A DNA stretch of 64,000 nt from Sphingobacterium sp. UGAL515B_05 (GCF_033097525.1 NZ_CP109907.1:3968001-4032000), one strand, 5' to 3'. Shown: positions 1-10,060, numbered from the stretch's first letter. Made by a program: numbers and translations. The notes: generated by a model from the sequence alone, not told the origin.

Positions 1-708
1 GATACGGAATGGCAGACGATTGCTACCGGAAAGGGCGAGCGTAAATCGATCAAATTGAGCGATGGCTCGGAGGTATGGCTTAACAATGAAAGTGTATTGC
101 GATTGAAGGCTGGATTTGGTAAAACTGATCGCGTATTGGAATTGGTTGGCGAAGGGTATTTTGCTATTGCCAAGAATCCCAATTTACCCTTGAAGATCAA
201 AACTGCCTACGCGGAGGTACAGGTCTTAGGAACAAAATTTAACCTTCGTGCGCTTCCGGATGAGAACATGACGACGACCTCCCTGATCGAAGGGAAAGTA
301 CGACTGAAGGTTATGGAAAATAAGCAGGAGAAGTTGTATGAACTCCTGCCGGGTAATAAGGTGTCTGTGATCAATCAACCTGTATCAACGAATGATCATC
401 GGAGCAAGCATGTAGTCCTGCAACCAAAAGTGACCTTTGCAAAGCTTGATCTCGTTGATGCCGAAGTTACTGAAACACTTTGGATGAAAAATAGATTGGT
501 TTTCAATGGCGAAGGTTTTGAAGTGGTTGCGAAGAAGATGGAGCGTTGGTTCGGTAAACCCATTGTCGTCGAAAATGAGCGGCTCGGAAAAGAGCCCATC
601 ACCGGTATATTTGACGAAACAACCTGTGAAGAAGTCTTGAATGTCATCAAGCGCACAGGTACTAAACTAAATTATTATACCCAAAATGATACGCTTTATG
701 TAAAGTAA
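1..708 (+). CDS. FecR family anti-sigma factor, 5' truncated by window
   Basis: The frame is open from base 1 and lacks its start, so about 235 C-terminal residues are visible. The first part has the FecR-domain pattern (SDGSEVWLNNES, then a short beta-rich stretch ending near LLPGNKVSV). The last ~75 residues (from NRLVFNGEGFEVVAKKM to the stop) match the DUF4974 module typical of Bacteroidota FecR proteins. Known role of the family: an inner-membrane anti-sigma factor that holds an ECF sigma factor until a SusC/FecA receptor signals through its STN domain. The next gene is such a receptor with an STN domain, so the pair fits. The membrane segment and the sigma factor gene should lie upstream of the window. 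Confidence 0.9.
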   Translation, partial: DTEWQTIATGKGERKSIKLSDGSEVWLNNESVLRLKAGFGKTDRVLELVGEGYFAIAKNPNLPLKIKTAYAEVQVLGTKFNLRALPDENMTTTSLIEGKVRLKVMENKQEKLYELLPGNKVSVINQPVSTNDHRSKHVVLQPKVTFAKLDLVDAEVTETLWMKNRLVFNGEGFEVVAKKMERWFGKPIVVENERLGKEPITGIFDETTCEEVLNVIKRTGTKLNYYTQNDTLYVK

Positions 709-718
709 TATAAAAAAA

Positions 719-745
719 GGGTATCCCTCATAGTGAGCAATACCC
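719..745 (+). terminator. Hairpin between fecR and susC
   Basis: GGGTAT and ATACCC close a hairpin with an inner CTCA/TGAG stem and a TAG loop, followed by AATGTTTT. It lies in the 109-bp gap between the FecR gene and the SusC start. It could end the fecR transcript or act as a partial terminator before susC. Confidence 0.6.
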
Positions 746-817
746 AATGTTTTAACCAATGGCATCGGACCCTAGGAAAGTAGGATGCCAATCGATTATT
801 TCTTAAATACCAAAATT

Positions 818-3800
818 ATGAAAAAAAAATCACATGTTCTTTATCATGTGCCTATCTCGTATTATCTAAAATGGTTGTTAATGGCCAAGTTTGTAATCAT
901 TTTCTTATTTGCATGTGTTGCCACTGGATTTGCAAAAGAGTCGAAAGCGCAGAAAACAGTTTCTTTACGTTTTGAAGAGATCCGACTCAAGAACCTATTG
1001 ACTTCCATTGAAGAGCAGACCAAGATCAATTTTATCTACAACGATAATACGATCAATGCGATTAAAATAAAACAGGTTGACGTCCGCAATAAAAAATGGA
1101 CCGATCTTTTGTTGCCTATTTTGGCCAAAGAATCCTTGGAAATGGATATGGTCAGCGAAAACCGTATCATTATTCGTTCCATAGCGAAGGTTCAGGACAG
1201 GATCGCTTCCGGTACGATCAAAGACCAGCAAGGAAAACCTTTGGCAGGCGTATCTGTACGTATAAAAGGTACAGATAAAATGACGCAGTCGAATAGCGAC
1301 GGCCAATTTTCGCTGGTTGTTGAAAAAGAAAATAGTATTTTACAATTTTCTTATTTGGGATACCTTTCCCAAGAGATTGCCTATCAGCGACAGGCCATTG
1401 ATGTCGTTCTCCAGGAAGATCTCGCACAGCTTGAAGAAGTTGTGGTCATTGGGTACGGAACACAGAAGAAAGCAACATTGACTGGCTCGGTGAGCCAGGT
1501 TTCAGGAAGTGAGCTGCAGCGATCTCCTGCGCCGAATTTGTCCAATTCCCTAGCAGGAAGAATGCCGGGTGTAGTGGCAAATAATCGCTCAGGTGAACCT
1601 GGAAATGATCAATCGCAGATCTATATCCGCGGCAAGGGATCTTTGGGGAACAACAGTCCTTTGTATGTCATTGATGGTGTGGCCAATCGCGGCGGAATAG
1701 AAAGGCTAAATCCAAGCGATATCGAGACAATTTCAGTCTTAAAAGATGCTTCGGCGGCAATATATGGTGCCCAAGCTGCGAATGGGGTTATTTTGGTAAC
1801 TACGAAACGCGGTAATGGTGATAAACCTACGATCACCTATGATGGTAGTTACGGTTTCTCCGAACATACACGAACACCAAAGCTGATGGATTCTTATCAA
1901 TTTATGGTGTATGACGATGAAATCAATGCACATTTTGGGCGTGCTGAAAAGTATAAAGATATCAAGGGTAAATATCTGGATGGAACAATCGATCCCTTAT
2001 TGTATGCCAACACCGATTGGATGAAGTCCGTATTTAAATCTTCTCCACAAACGCAACATTCCTTGTCACTTCGTGGCGGAGACGAAAAAGTGCGTTATTA
2101 TGTTTCTGGAGGATACCTTTATCAAAAGCCGGGATTTAGAAATACAGATCTAAATTTTAGGACGGTTCAATTTCGTACCAACCTGGATGCTAAGGTAACC
2201 AAAGACCTTTCGGTCTTAGTGGAGGTAGCTACCAGACAGGAAAATCGGAATAATTCAAACTACGATATGGGAACCTTCTTTTGGGAAGCGTTCCATGCCT
2301 ATCCTTTTTTGCCTGACTATTATCCGAATGGATTACCTGGTCCAGGTCTTTCGTGGGGTAACAATTTAACGATTCTGGCTTCGGGCAAGACGGGTTATCA
2401 GCGTGTAAAGGATAATTTTGTCAATACAAAAGCAGGTTTTGATCTCAAAACACCTTGGTTATTAGATGGATTAAGTTTTTCGGGTTATGCAGCATTCGAT
2501 TCGCAATATAGACATGAAAAGAAGCTGAATGATATGTGGGATGCTTATCGTTATAATCCTGCAACAAAGAATTATGATAATATCCGTGAAACAACGGGCG
2601 ATGCAAATATCAACCTTACTGAAAGAAACGATGATATACGTACCGAGACCTGGAATTTTAAAATCGGATACGATAAGAAATTCGGCTCACATAGTGTCAA
2701 TGCTTTCATTGCTTATGAGCAGAGCAAGAACAGAGGTGATTGGTTTTCGGCGTATCGGAGAGACTTCTTAAGCGATGCCGTAGATTATCTATTTGCGGGA
2801 AGTGACAATCAAAAAAATAATGACGGAAAAGCAACGATTTCGGCAAGGCAGAATTATTTTGGCCGTGTAAGTTATGGTTTTAAGGATAAGTACCTGGCTG
2901 ATATTACAGTGCGTAGAGATGGTTCACAAAACTTTATCAGCAATGCACGTTGGGGCTGGTTCCCAGGGGTATCGGCAGGCTGGCGTATTTCTCAGGAGAA
3001 TTTTTTCAAGGAAAATGTGCCTTTTATCAATGAGTTGAAAATCAAGGCTTCCTGGGGCAAGCTAGGAAACGATCGGGTAGACCCTTTTCAATATATCAGT
3101 ACCTATGTTCTTGGCGATGGTGCCATGTTTGGTCTTGACCCCAAAAGAACAAAGGGTTTTACTGTCGGGAGATTGGCTAACCCAAATATTACCTGGGAAA
3201 AAGTGGATACGAAAAACGTAGGCTTTGAGTCTGTTTTCTTCAAGAATACCTTGAGTTTTGACCTGCAGTATTTTTATTCGATGCGTACGGACATCCTAAC
3301 ACCCAAACAAGCTTCTGTACCGCGCTATACAGGATTAACGCTACCTGACCAAAATATTGGTGAAATATCGAACAGAGGGGTGGAAAGTAGTTTGCTTTAT
3401 CGCAATAAGATCAATGATTTTAGTTATTCGGTAGGTGGAAATTTCACTTTTGTACGTAATAAGATTCATTTTTTTGACGAAGCACAAAATACACCGGAAT
3501 GGCAGCGTCGGACAGACCATAGTATAGACTCCTGGTTAGTGTATAAAACAGACGGTATCTATCAAAATAAGGCTGAGATTGATGCCTCACCACATTTGCT
3601 GAATACAATGCCAGGGGATATCAAGTATATGGATGTGGATGGTGATGGAAAAATTACCAGCAATGATATGGTCCGTATCTATGAAAGTCCGATTCCTGAA
3701 ATTACTTATGGTATAACAATGGGTGCCAAATGGAAAAACTTTGATTTGAATATCCTGTGGTCAGGACAGGGACGTGCAAAACAGATCATTAAACCCGGAA

Positions 3801-4153
3801 GTTACAACAGAGATGTCACTTATTTTGAGAACAGATGGATTTCTGAAACAGAGACACCCAATGCCCTGTATCCAAGAGCCTTCGACCGTGACGATACATT
3901 CAATAGCATGAATTCGACATTCTGGTTAAAAAATGCCTCTTTTTTAAGACTGAAAAATGTGGAGTTGGCGTATTCATTGTCGCCTAAAGTGCTGGAAAAA
4001 ATCAAAATGAAAAACTTACGGGTATTCATTAGTGGATTTAATTTGTTTTCGATCGATCAGATCAAGATACAGGATCCCGAAGGAACAAATGCGGGGGGTA
4101 TGTACTATCCTCAGCAGCGGATTTATAGTGCAGGGGTGAATTTGAGTTTTTAA
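818..4153 (+). CDS. SusC/RagA TonB-dependent outer-membrane transporter with STN domain
   Basis: About 1111 residues from the ATG at 818. The upstream in-frame ATG at 785 would add 11 residues that do not fit a signal peptide. Order of parts: signal peptide ending near residues 40-45, STN (secretin/TonB short N-terminal) domain about 46-125, carboxypeptidase-regulatory-like domain about 130-205 (GTIKDQQGKPLAGVSV), plug domain with VVVIGYGTQKKATLTGS and DASAAIYGAQAANGVI, then a long beta-barrel ending in aromatic-rich NLSF. It imports oligosaccharides with its SusD partner, which follows after 17 bp. The STN domain suggests it also senses substrate and signals to the FecR protein upstream. The substrate is not evident. 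Confidence 0.96.
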   Translation: MKKKSHVLYHVPISYYLKWLLMAKFVIIFLFACVATGFAKESKAQKTVSLRFEEIRLKNLLTSIEEQTKINFIYNDNTINAIKIKQVDVRNKKWTDLLLPILAKESLEMDMVSENRIIIRSIAKVQDRIASGTIKDQQGKPLAGVSVRIKGTDKMTQSNSDGQFSLVVEKENSILQFSYLGYLSQEIAYQRQAIDVVLQEDLAQLEEVVVIGYGTQKKATLTGSVSQVSGSELQRSPAPNLSNSLAGRMPGVVANNRSGEPGNDQSQIYIRGKGSLGNNSPLYVIDGVANRGGIERLNPSDIETISVLKDASAAIYGAQAANGVILVTTKRGNGDKPTITYDGSYGFSEHTRTPKLMDSYQFMVYDDEINAHFGRAEKYKDIKGKYLDGTIDPLLYANTDWMKSVFKSSPQTQHSLSLRGGDEKVRYYVSGGYLYQKPGFRNTDLNFRTVQFRTNLDAKVTKDLSVLVEVATRQENRNNSNYDMGTFFWEAFHAYPFLPDYYPNGLPGPGLSWGNNLTILASGKTGYQRVKDNFVNTKAGFDLKTPWLLDGLSFSGYAAFDSQYRHEKKLNDMWDAYRYNPATKNYDNIRETTGDANINLTERNDDIRTETWNFKIGYDKKFGSHSVNAFIAYEQSKNRGDWFSAYRRDFLSDAVDYLFAGSDNQKNNDGKATISARQNYFGRVSYGFKDKYLADITVRRDGSQNFISNARWGWFPGVSAGWRISQENFFKENVPFINELKIKASWGKLGNDRVDPFQYISTYVLGDGAMFGLDPKRTKGFTVGRLANPNITWEKVDTKNVGFESVFFKNTLSFDLQYFYSMRTDILTPKQASVPRYTGLTLPDQNIGEISNRGVESSLLYRNKINDFSYSVGGNFTFVRNKIHFFDEAQNTPEWQRRTDHSIDSWLVYKTDGIYQNKAEIDASPHLLNTMPGDIKYMDVDGDGKITSNDMVRIYESPIPEITYGITMGAKWKNFDLNILWSGQGRAKQIIKPGSYNRDVTYFENRWISETETPNALYPRAFDRDDTFNSMNSTFWLKNASFLRLKNVELAYSLSPKVLEKIKMKNLRVFISGFNLFSIDQIKIQDPEGTNAGGMYYPQQRIYSAGVNLSF

Positions 4154-4170
4154 AGAAAATTTATTGACAG

Positions 4171-5799
4171 ATGAATACAAAGATAAAATTATATATAACG
4201 ATCTTTTTTGCAAGCTGTTTGACATCCTGTTCAAATTATTTGGATGTTAAACCGTTGGATTCCTTTACTGGAGATGCTATATTCTCGGATCTGAAATTGA
4301 CCGAAACGTATGTAAATAAACGTTATACAGAAATACGGGACGGTTTTGGAAATCTTGGTTTAAGGTATATTTCGGACGAGGCTTATCATAATTTCAATTC
4401 GGGAAATCCTTATTTATACAACAGGGGAGAAGTGACGGCAGACCAGTTCGGGGACTATTCCACATGGAATGCTTATTATGAGGCGATTAAGAACTGCAAT
4501 ATCTTCTTTGATAATATTGATAAGTTGAAAGCCGACAAAGGGCAGGTGGATCGGTTGAATGGCGAGATGATCTTTCTTCGCGCATTCTTTTATGCGGATC
4601 TTGTCTCACGTTTTGGTGGTGTTCCGTTGATCACAAAAACTTTCGATCTGAACAGCGATATGATGGTGCCGCGTAATTCCTACGATGAATGTATAGACTT
4701 TATTGTGAAAGAATTGGATAAAGCTGCTGGGTTGCTCCCTCTCAGTTACGAAGGAAAGGATTTTGGTAGGGCAACTAAAGGCGCAGCATTGGCACTGAAG
4801 TCACGGGTAACATTGTATGCTGCAAGTCCATATTGGAATCCATCCAATGATAAGGCGAAATGGCAAAAAGCTGCTGATGCGGCTAAGGCTGTACTGGACC
4901 TCAATCAATACCAGCTTGATGCAAATTACAAACAGCTTTTTACGAGCAATAAGAGTAAAGAGATCATCTTCATGAAGCAGTTCAATACTGAATTTGGACA
5001 TTCTTTTGACTGGACCGATTCTCCGAATGGTTTCACAGGTTGGTCAAGAACCTGTGTGCTTCAGGACATGGTCGATGCCTATGAGATGGAAGATGGTTCT
5101 ATGCCTTCTGCACAAGCCTATGCGGATGGCAAACCTTGGGAGAATCGTGAGCCTAGATTCTATGCTTCTATTGTTTGTGATGGTCAGCAGTTTAGGGGTA
5201 GAGAGATTGAGTTTTATATATCCTCAACAGGAAACCGGGCTAATAGCGGTAAGGATAGCGAATTCGGAATTGATGATTGGAATGCATCGAAGACCCATTA
5301 TACGATCCGTAAGTTTATGGATGAAAGTTTGCGTAATCCTTGGAATGATAAAAGTGCACAACCGTGGATTTATATGCGTCTGGGTGAGATATATCTAAAT
5401 TATGCGGAAACTCAGTATCAATTGGGGAATGAAGAGGTAGCTCGCACTTACATCAATAAGATTAGAGAGCGTGCACGTGGTGGGAAGGTAGGCGTACTTC
5501 CTGCAATTACGAGCACAGGTGCCGCGCTTTTGGGAAAGATACAGCAGGAACGACGCATAGAACTTGCCTTTGAAGACCATCGTTTTTTTGATGTAAGACG
5601 TTGGAAAATTGCTGAACAGACCGAAAACAAACCGGCGCGAAAAATCACCATTGTACGGGACGACCAAACGAAAAAGAAAAGTTATAAAATTGAGGTGCTT
5701 CAAGAACGGAAGTTCTTTCCGCAGCATTACTTACTTCCTATTCCACGCAGTGAGATTCAACGAAATGCATTGTTGAAACAGAATCCAAGTTACGACTAA
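4171..5799 (+). CDS. SusD/RagB family surface glycan-binding lipoprotein
   Basis: 542 residues, with a lipoprotein signal ending LTSC (Cys about residue 20) and the usual SusD start SNYLDVKPLDSFTGD. The C-terminal hallmarks are ERRIELAFEDHRFFDVRRW and a late RKFFPQHYLLPIPRSEI. TPR-like helices occupy the middle, as in the family. The protein should sit on the cell surface as a lid over the SusC channel. It follows SusC by 17 bp and shares its transcript. Length is normal and no defect was seen, in contrast to the SusD at the right edge of the window. Confidence 0.96.
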   Translation: MNTKIKLYITIFFASCLTSCSNYLDVKPLDSFTGDAIFSDLKLTETYVNKRYTEIRDGFGNLGLRYISDEAYHNFNSGNPYLYNRGEVTADQFGDYSTWNAYYEAIKNCNIFFDNIDKLKADKGQVDRLNGEMIFLRAFFYADLVSRFGGVPLITKTFDLNSDMMVPRNSYDECIDFIVKELDKAAGLLPLSYEGKDFGRATKGAALALKSRVTLYAASPYWNPSNDKAKWQKAADAAKAVLDLNQYQLDANYKQLFTSNKSKEIIFMKQFNTEFGHSFDWTDSPNGFTGWSRTCVLQDMVDAYEMEDGSMPSAQAYADGKPWENREPRFYASIVCDGQQFRGREIEFYISSTGNRANSGKDSEFGIDDWNASKTHYTIRKFMDESLRNPWNDKSAQPWIYMRLGEIYLNYAETQYQLGNEEVARTYINKIRERARGGKVGVLPAITSTGAALLGKIQQERRIELAFEDHRFFDVRRWKIAEQTENKPARKITIVRDDQTKKKSYKIEVLQERKFFPQHYLLPIPRSEIQRNALLKQNPSYD

Positions 5800-5810
5800 T
5801 CAACCAACCT

Positions 5811-5845
5811 CCAAGGGTCTGCGCTGTGCAGATCCTTGGTTTATT
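5811..5845 (+). terminator. Rho-independent terminator after susD
   Basis: CCAAGGGTCTGC (5811-5822) pairs with GCAGATCCTTGG (5828-5839) around a five-base loop with one G-T wobble, followed by TTTATT. It ends 15 bp before the next ATG, so the downstream glycosidase genes may be expressed by read-through or from a separate promoter. Confidence 0.75.
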
Positions 5846-5860
5846 AAATGGCTACTCCTT

Positions 5861-7384
5861 ATGAAAACCTTTTTATTATTTGCAGTACAGACTATGCTTT
5901 CTGTCAGTGTGTTTGCGCAGAAGCAAGATATTTCAATCGATACGGACCAAAAGGAACTCCAGGAGGTCTTCGACTGGGCTAAGCAGAAAGCACGATCTTT
6001 TGTTGTTACCGGAACGCGGGGACCAGTCAATGTTTACAAGAAAAATCAATCCGCAGACATCGCTTCGTATCAACCGGCTTATTGGGCGGGATATCCTCTA
6101 CGAACGGCCTTCTATTCGCGTGATTTCTGTCACCAAGCGGTGGGAGCGCATCTGTTGGGTTTGGAAGAAGAGAATTTTACGATGCTTCGGGCTTTCGCGG
6201 CAAGTGCTACGAAGGAACGAAAGTGGTTTCCTTTGTGGGCGATCAATTTTGATGGGAGCCCTTATACACTAGACTACAGAAATGACGATGACTTTGTCCG
6301 TGAGATACCGGCAGTGTTTGAGTTGGTTGAAAAGAATGCGCAGCTCTATGACTGGACCAAAGATCAACGGTATCTTAATGATCCAGCTTTGTTGCTATTC
6401 AATACAAAAGCGGTAAGTGATTTTGTGGCATTGCATGATGCTAAAAAGCCAAACGGCGTGGCCGAGAGCGAAGGTTCGGGCAATATTTTCAAAGGTACGG
6501 CTACCTACAATGAACACCGTGACCAAACTTTGATTGAGGCCGGTGACGGTATTGGAAGTCAGTACCAGGCTTATTTGGCCTTCGCTAAACTTTCAGCATG
6601 GAGTGGCAAGAAAAGCCAGGCTGGAAACTATACTAAAAAAGCCCAAACATTGTGGAACTATTTTAATACAGAATGGGGGGTAAAAAACAATAAAGAACTG
6701 TATAATCGAGGCTACGATAAAAATAATCTGCCCGTGTCCGGTTGGGGGAAAGAAAATTCTTGGTTTCTCCCCTTAAAAGAAATTACGGACCAGCGATCAA
6801 ATCGGCATCTGAATTATTTGGATTATATCGATGCACAGCTTGGCTCAAAAGAAGGACTGCCCGAAAATATCGAAGCAATCACCTATGTTCCTGAATTGTT
6901 TTTCAAATATGGGCAGAACGAACGAGGTTGGAAATGGCTGAAATATATTATATCAAAAATTAATACGGCGCATGCCATGGCTACATTGACAGGTACCAAT
7001 GGTGATTACCCCGAAGTTTCTTTTGTGCTGATAAGCAACGTTGTGCAAGATATGATGGGGATTAAACCTGGGGTAAAAGGTAATTCTTTAGAAACTTGTT
7101 CCCACCTTCCTCAGGATATTGAGCGGGTTAAAGTGTCGAATGTGAAGATTGGTCGAGCAATGTATACAGTGAAGCAACAGGGGATATCGGGAACGACTTT
7201 GTCGTACTCAGGAGGAGAGGCAACGCAGTACTGGCAGGCTGGTTTTCCGGGAAGCCACCCTTATCTTTACGTTAATGGTATCAAGAAAAAAAGTCATATT
7301 GGTCAGAAAAATGGTTTTACTTACAGCTATATCGAGGTGAAGATTGGCCGCGATATGGAATATACCGTAGCAACTCAATTATAG
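5861..7384 (+). CDS. Secreted six-hairpin glycosidase-like protein
   Basis: 507 residues with a signal peptide ending VSVFAQ. The body is rich in the aromatic/acidic pattern of (alpha/alpha)6-barrel glycosidases (YWAGYPLRTAFYSRDFCHQ near residue 73, WFPLWAINFDGSPYTLDYR near 125, GDGIGSQYQAYLAF near 228). I cannot place it in a numbered GH family or name catalytic residues. It lies after a SusC/SusD pair and 6 bp before another six-hairpin-like gene, so a role in breaking down the imported glycan in the periplasm or outside the cell is likely but inferred. Confidence 0.7.
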   Translation: MKTFLLFAVQTMLSVSVFAQKQDISIDTDQKELQEVFDWAKQKARSFVVTGTRGPVNVYKKNQSADIASYQPAYWAGYPLRTAFYSRDFCHQAVGAHLLGLEEENFTMLRAFAASATKERKWFPLWAINFDGSPYTLDYRNDDDFVREIPAVFELVEKNAQLYDWTKDQRYLNDPALLLFNTKAVSDFVALHDAKKPNGVAESEGSGNIFKGTATYNEHRDQTLIEAGDGIGSQYQAYLAFAKLSAWSGKKSQAGNYTKKAQTLWNYFNTEWGVKNNKELYNRGYDKNNLPVSGWGKENSWFLPLKEITDQRSNRHLNYLDYIDAQLGSKEGLPENIEAITYVPELFFKYGQNERGWKWLKYIISKINTAHAMATLTGTNGDYPEVSFVLISNVVQDMMGIKPGVKGNSLETCSHLPQDIERVKVSNVKIGRAMYTVKQQGISGTTLSYSGGEATQYWQAGFPGSHPYLYVNGIKKKSHIGQKNGFTYSYIEVKIGRDMEYTVATQL

Positions 7385-7390
7385 ATCGTC

Positions 7391-9382
7391 ATGAAAATTA
7401 AATTATATTATTTGGGCATCATTGCCATGAGCCTGTTGCAGTGGAATTTGACGGTAGCTCAAAATTCAAAAAAATGGGCACTATTAAATGGGAATAGGAT
7501 TGAATGGAAGGTTAAGCAGGGTGAGAATCACGAAGATCATATTGAAATGGCCGGTTTACAATCTGCTGCGGTCCTTTACTACGGTGTTCGCGAAGGTCGT
7601 CTGTTATTGGACAAAAAGATCGTATTTCCCATGTTGCGGACAATTCCCAACAATACACATGCAAGTTTAACCGTACCTTTTCAGGATACTAAGTCTTTAT
7701 TGATAAAAGTAGATGGCGTAGCGGTCGATGAGTATCCGCAACATTTTGTACTTGACGGAAAACTAGCTGTTTATTCAACGACGAATTCAGCACTGGAAGT
7801 ACAGCGGACGTTATTTCCATCTGTCGATAAACCTGTTTTGATTGAACGCGTTAAGTTGGTGAATACGGGGAATAAACCCCTGCGGATCGATCTGATTAAC
7901 AAGTATTCGAAATTCCTGTCCGACCCTGCGAAAAGTGTTTATGGACAATATGTTGTACAGGCCTTGGTAAGAGATAGTCTGGTGCCAAATCTTGAGCCAA
8001 AGCAGAGCTATCTGTTTGATATTGTGTATGAAGGGAAGAAAATTTCAACACCTGTTTATCAGTATTCTCCTTCTTATGAATTACAGAAAAGGGAGGGTTT
8101 TGTAAAAAGTTTAGCCGACGATCTAATTCTGGAAACCCCTAATGATACGATCAATACAGCATTTGCTTTTGCTAAGATTCGTGCAACTGAAAGTATTTAT
8201 GATACGAAGGGCGGATTGATGCACGGTCCAGGGGGCTTAAGCTACTATGCTGCTATTTGGGCAAATGATCAGGCTGAATATGCCAATCCTTTCTTTCCTT
8301 TCTTGGGCAATCGCAACGGCAATGAAAGCGCCATAAACTCTTTTCGCCATTTTACCCGTTTTATGAATTCGGATTATAAACCAATTCCGAGCTCAATAGT
8401 GGCGGAGGGCGATAGTTATTGGAATGGTGCTAAGGATAGAGGGGACATGGCTATGATTGCCTATGGAGCATCCCGGTATGCGTTAGCATTGGGAAAGAAA
8501 GATATTGCTGTCGAATTATGGCCATTGATCCACTGGTGTTTTGAGTACCTGGAACGACAAAAGACAAGTGAAGGAGTTTATCGATCGGATAGTGACGAAC
8601 TGGAGGGGAGAGCACCGGCAGGTAAAATTAATCTGTCGACAAACAGTATCGCCTATGGAGCCTTTCAAAGTGCGGCAGACCTCGCTCATGAATTGGGAAA
8701 GGAGGATCTTTCACAGCAATACAGACGACGCGCTGAAGAACTCCGTCATTCGATTGTGCGTTATTTTGGTGCCGACGTGCAAGGCTACTCCACCTACCGT
8801 TATTACGATAGCAATACCATCTTAAGGGCTTGGATATGTTTGCCTATGACCATGGGGATCACCGAGCGGAGTGCTGGAACAATTGATGCCTTATTATCAA
8901 AATATCTCTGGACAAACAACGGTATCCTCACACAATCCGGAGATAAGGTATTTTGGGATCGGGCAACCTTATATGCTTTTAAGGGATTTTTTATGACGGG
9001 AGCAACCGAAAGGGCGCTGCCTTATTTTAAGTATTACTCTTCGATGCGTCTTTTGGGCGATCATGTACCCTATCCGGTTGAGGCCTGGCCTGAAGGTGGA
9101 CAAAGGCATTTAAGTGCCGAAAGTGCCTTGTATTGTCGGGTCATAACAGAAGGATTATTTCATATTGTACCCACAGGTTTTCGAAAGTTCAGTATAAGTC
9201 CCAGTTTGCCAAAGGAATGGAAGTATATGCGGCTTAGACGTATAAAGGCCTTTGACCGGGTGTTTGATATTGAGGTATCCCGGAAAGGCAAACAAGAGTT
9301 TCTTATCGTGAAACAGCAAGATGGTCAACTCATTCAAAAACCAATTTTGAGTCAGCAGGCAATCAGTATCACCTTAAATTAA
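7391..9382 (+). CDS. Secreted six-hairpin glycosidase-like protein
   Basis: 663 residues, with a signal peptide ending NLTVAQ. The N-terminal ~230 residues look beta-rich. The C-terminal part from about residue 255 carries the helical-barrel pattern of six-hairpin glycosidases (GPGGLSYYAAIWANDQAEYA, RGDMAMIAYGASRYALALGK, YPVEAWPEGGQRHLSAES). A beta-sandwich followed by a helical barrel is seen in several inverting GH families (for example GH65, GH78, GH94-like). The exact family cannot be fixed by eye. Adjacent to and probably co-transcribed with the preceding gene. Confidence 0.7.
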   Translation: MKIKLYYLGIIAMSLLQWNLTVAQNSKKWALLNGNRIEWKVKQGENHEDHIEMAGLQSAAVLYYGVREGRLLLDKKIVFPMLRTIPNNTHASLTVPFQDTKSLLIKVDGVAVDEYPQHFVLDGKLAVYSTTNSALEVQRTLFPSVDKPVLIERVKLVNTGNKPLRIDLINKYSKFLSDPAKSVYGQYVVQALVRDSLVPNLEPKQSYLFDIVYEGKKISTPVYQYSPSYELQKREGFVKSLADDLILETPNDTINTAFAFAKIRATESIYDTKGGLMHGPGGLSYYAAIWANDQAEYANPFFPFLGNRNGNESAINSFRHFTRFMNSDYKPIPSSIVAEGDSYWNGAKDRGDMAMIAYGASRYALALGKKDIAVELWPLIHWCFEYLERQKTSEGVYRSDSDELEGRAPAGKINLSTNSIAYGAFQSAADLAHELGKEDLSQQYRRRAEELRHSIVRYFGADVQGYSTYRYYDSNTILRAWICLPMTMGITERSAGTIDALLSKYLWTNNGILTQSGDKVFWDRATLYAFKGFFMTGATERALPYFKYYSSMRLLGDHVPYPVEAWPEGGQRHLSAESALYCRVITEGLFHIVPTGFRKFSISPSLPKEWKYMRLRRIKAFDRVFDIEVSRKGKQEFLIVKQQDGQLIQKPILSQQAISITLN

Positions 9383-9386
9383 CCGA

Positions 9387-9423
9387 AAAAATCTCCACAA
9401 GTCGTCGTCCTGTGGAGATTTTT
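9387..9423. terminator. Bidirectional terminator
   Basis: AAAAATCTCCACA (9387-9399) and TGTGGAGATTTTT (9411-9423) are perfect 13-base arms around an 11-base loop, with A and T runs on the two sides. It separates the convergent glycosidase gene and the NTF2-like gene. Confidence 0.9.
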
Positions 9424-9425
9424 CA

Positions 9426-9797
9426 CTATAGTCCCTTATAGTGCGCTGAAACTTTGCATATTTTTCCACGTACATCTAATTCCATATATTCCGCGGAAAG
9501 CGAGTCGTTGACGCTTTTATAGAAAAGTACTATGGAGTTTACGCCCGTAAGTATGTGGTAAAGCTCAAAATGGAGTTCTGGATATTTTTCCAATGCGCTT
9601 TTAAAATAAGCTTTTAATTCCTCTTTGTTGTTTATATTTCCAGCCGTATTCACACCCATTTTCTGAATAATGGGGGAGCGAAAGTGAATGTCTTCACTAT
9701 AGTGTCGCATAATTGCATCTAGATCGTGTTGGTTCCAGGCATCAACCCAATGTTGTGCAAGATCTGCAGGCTGATTAAAATTATCTACTGTATCCAT
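9426..9797 (-). CDS. SnoaL/NTF2-like small protein
   Basis: 123 residues with the pattern of a SnoaL-like (NTF2-fold) polypeptide: AQHWVDAWNQHDLDAIMRHY at the N-terminus, then FRSPII, a central helix (ELKAYFKSALEKYPELHFEL) and C-terminal strands. Proteins of this fold are small cone-shaped isomerase-like or binding proteins, and members with this start are often annotated as ester-cyclase-like. The substrate is unknown. It reads against its neighbours and interrupts the glycosidase genes, so it is probably not part of the utilisation locus. Confidence 0.75.
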   Translation of the reverse strand: MDTVDNFNQPADLAQHWVDAWNQHDLDAIMRHYSEDIHFRSPIIQKMGVNTAGNINNKEELKAYFKSALEKYPELHFELYHILTGVNSIVLFYKSVNDSLSAEYMELDVRGKICKVSAHYKGL

Positions 9798-10002
9798 ACT
9801 GTATTAAAAATTAAACGATGTATCTGACGGAATTGTCAAACCAAACCGTTTAAGGCAATATACATAATTTAACTGTTTTATCGGCGGGAAGGATAGATAA
9901 ACCGCTATTGACCCGCGATTTGTTGGAATAGCTAAATTGAACAAACGGTTGCGTTTTGATCAGAGTTGTCAATGCTGATAATTCTCGTTATTATCGTAAG
10001 GT

Positions 10003-10042
10003 TATAGTCTGTTCGTAAGCAGATTGACTATAGTTTGTTCGT
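10003..10042 (+). promoter_or_regulatory. Direct repeat upstream of the GH16 gene
   Basis: TATAGTCTGTTCGT at 10003-10016 recurs as TATAGTTTGTTCGT at 10029-10042 (one mismatch, 26 bp start to start). The second copy ends 18 bp before the GTG start. It is a candidate activator site or part of the promoter. Confidence 0.4.
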
Positions 10043-10060
10043 TTATAAAATAAGAAAATT

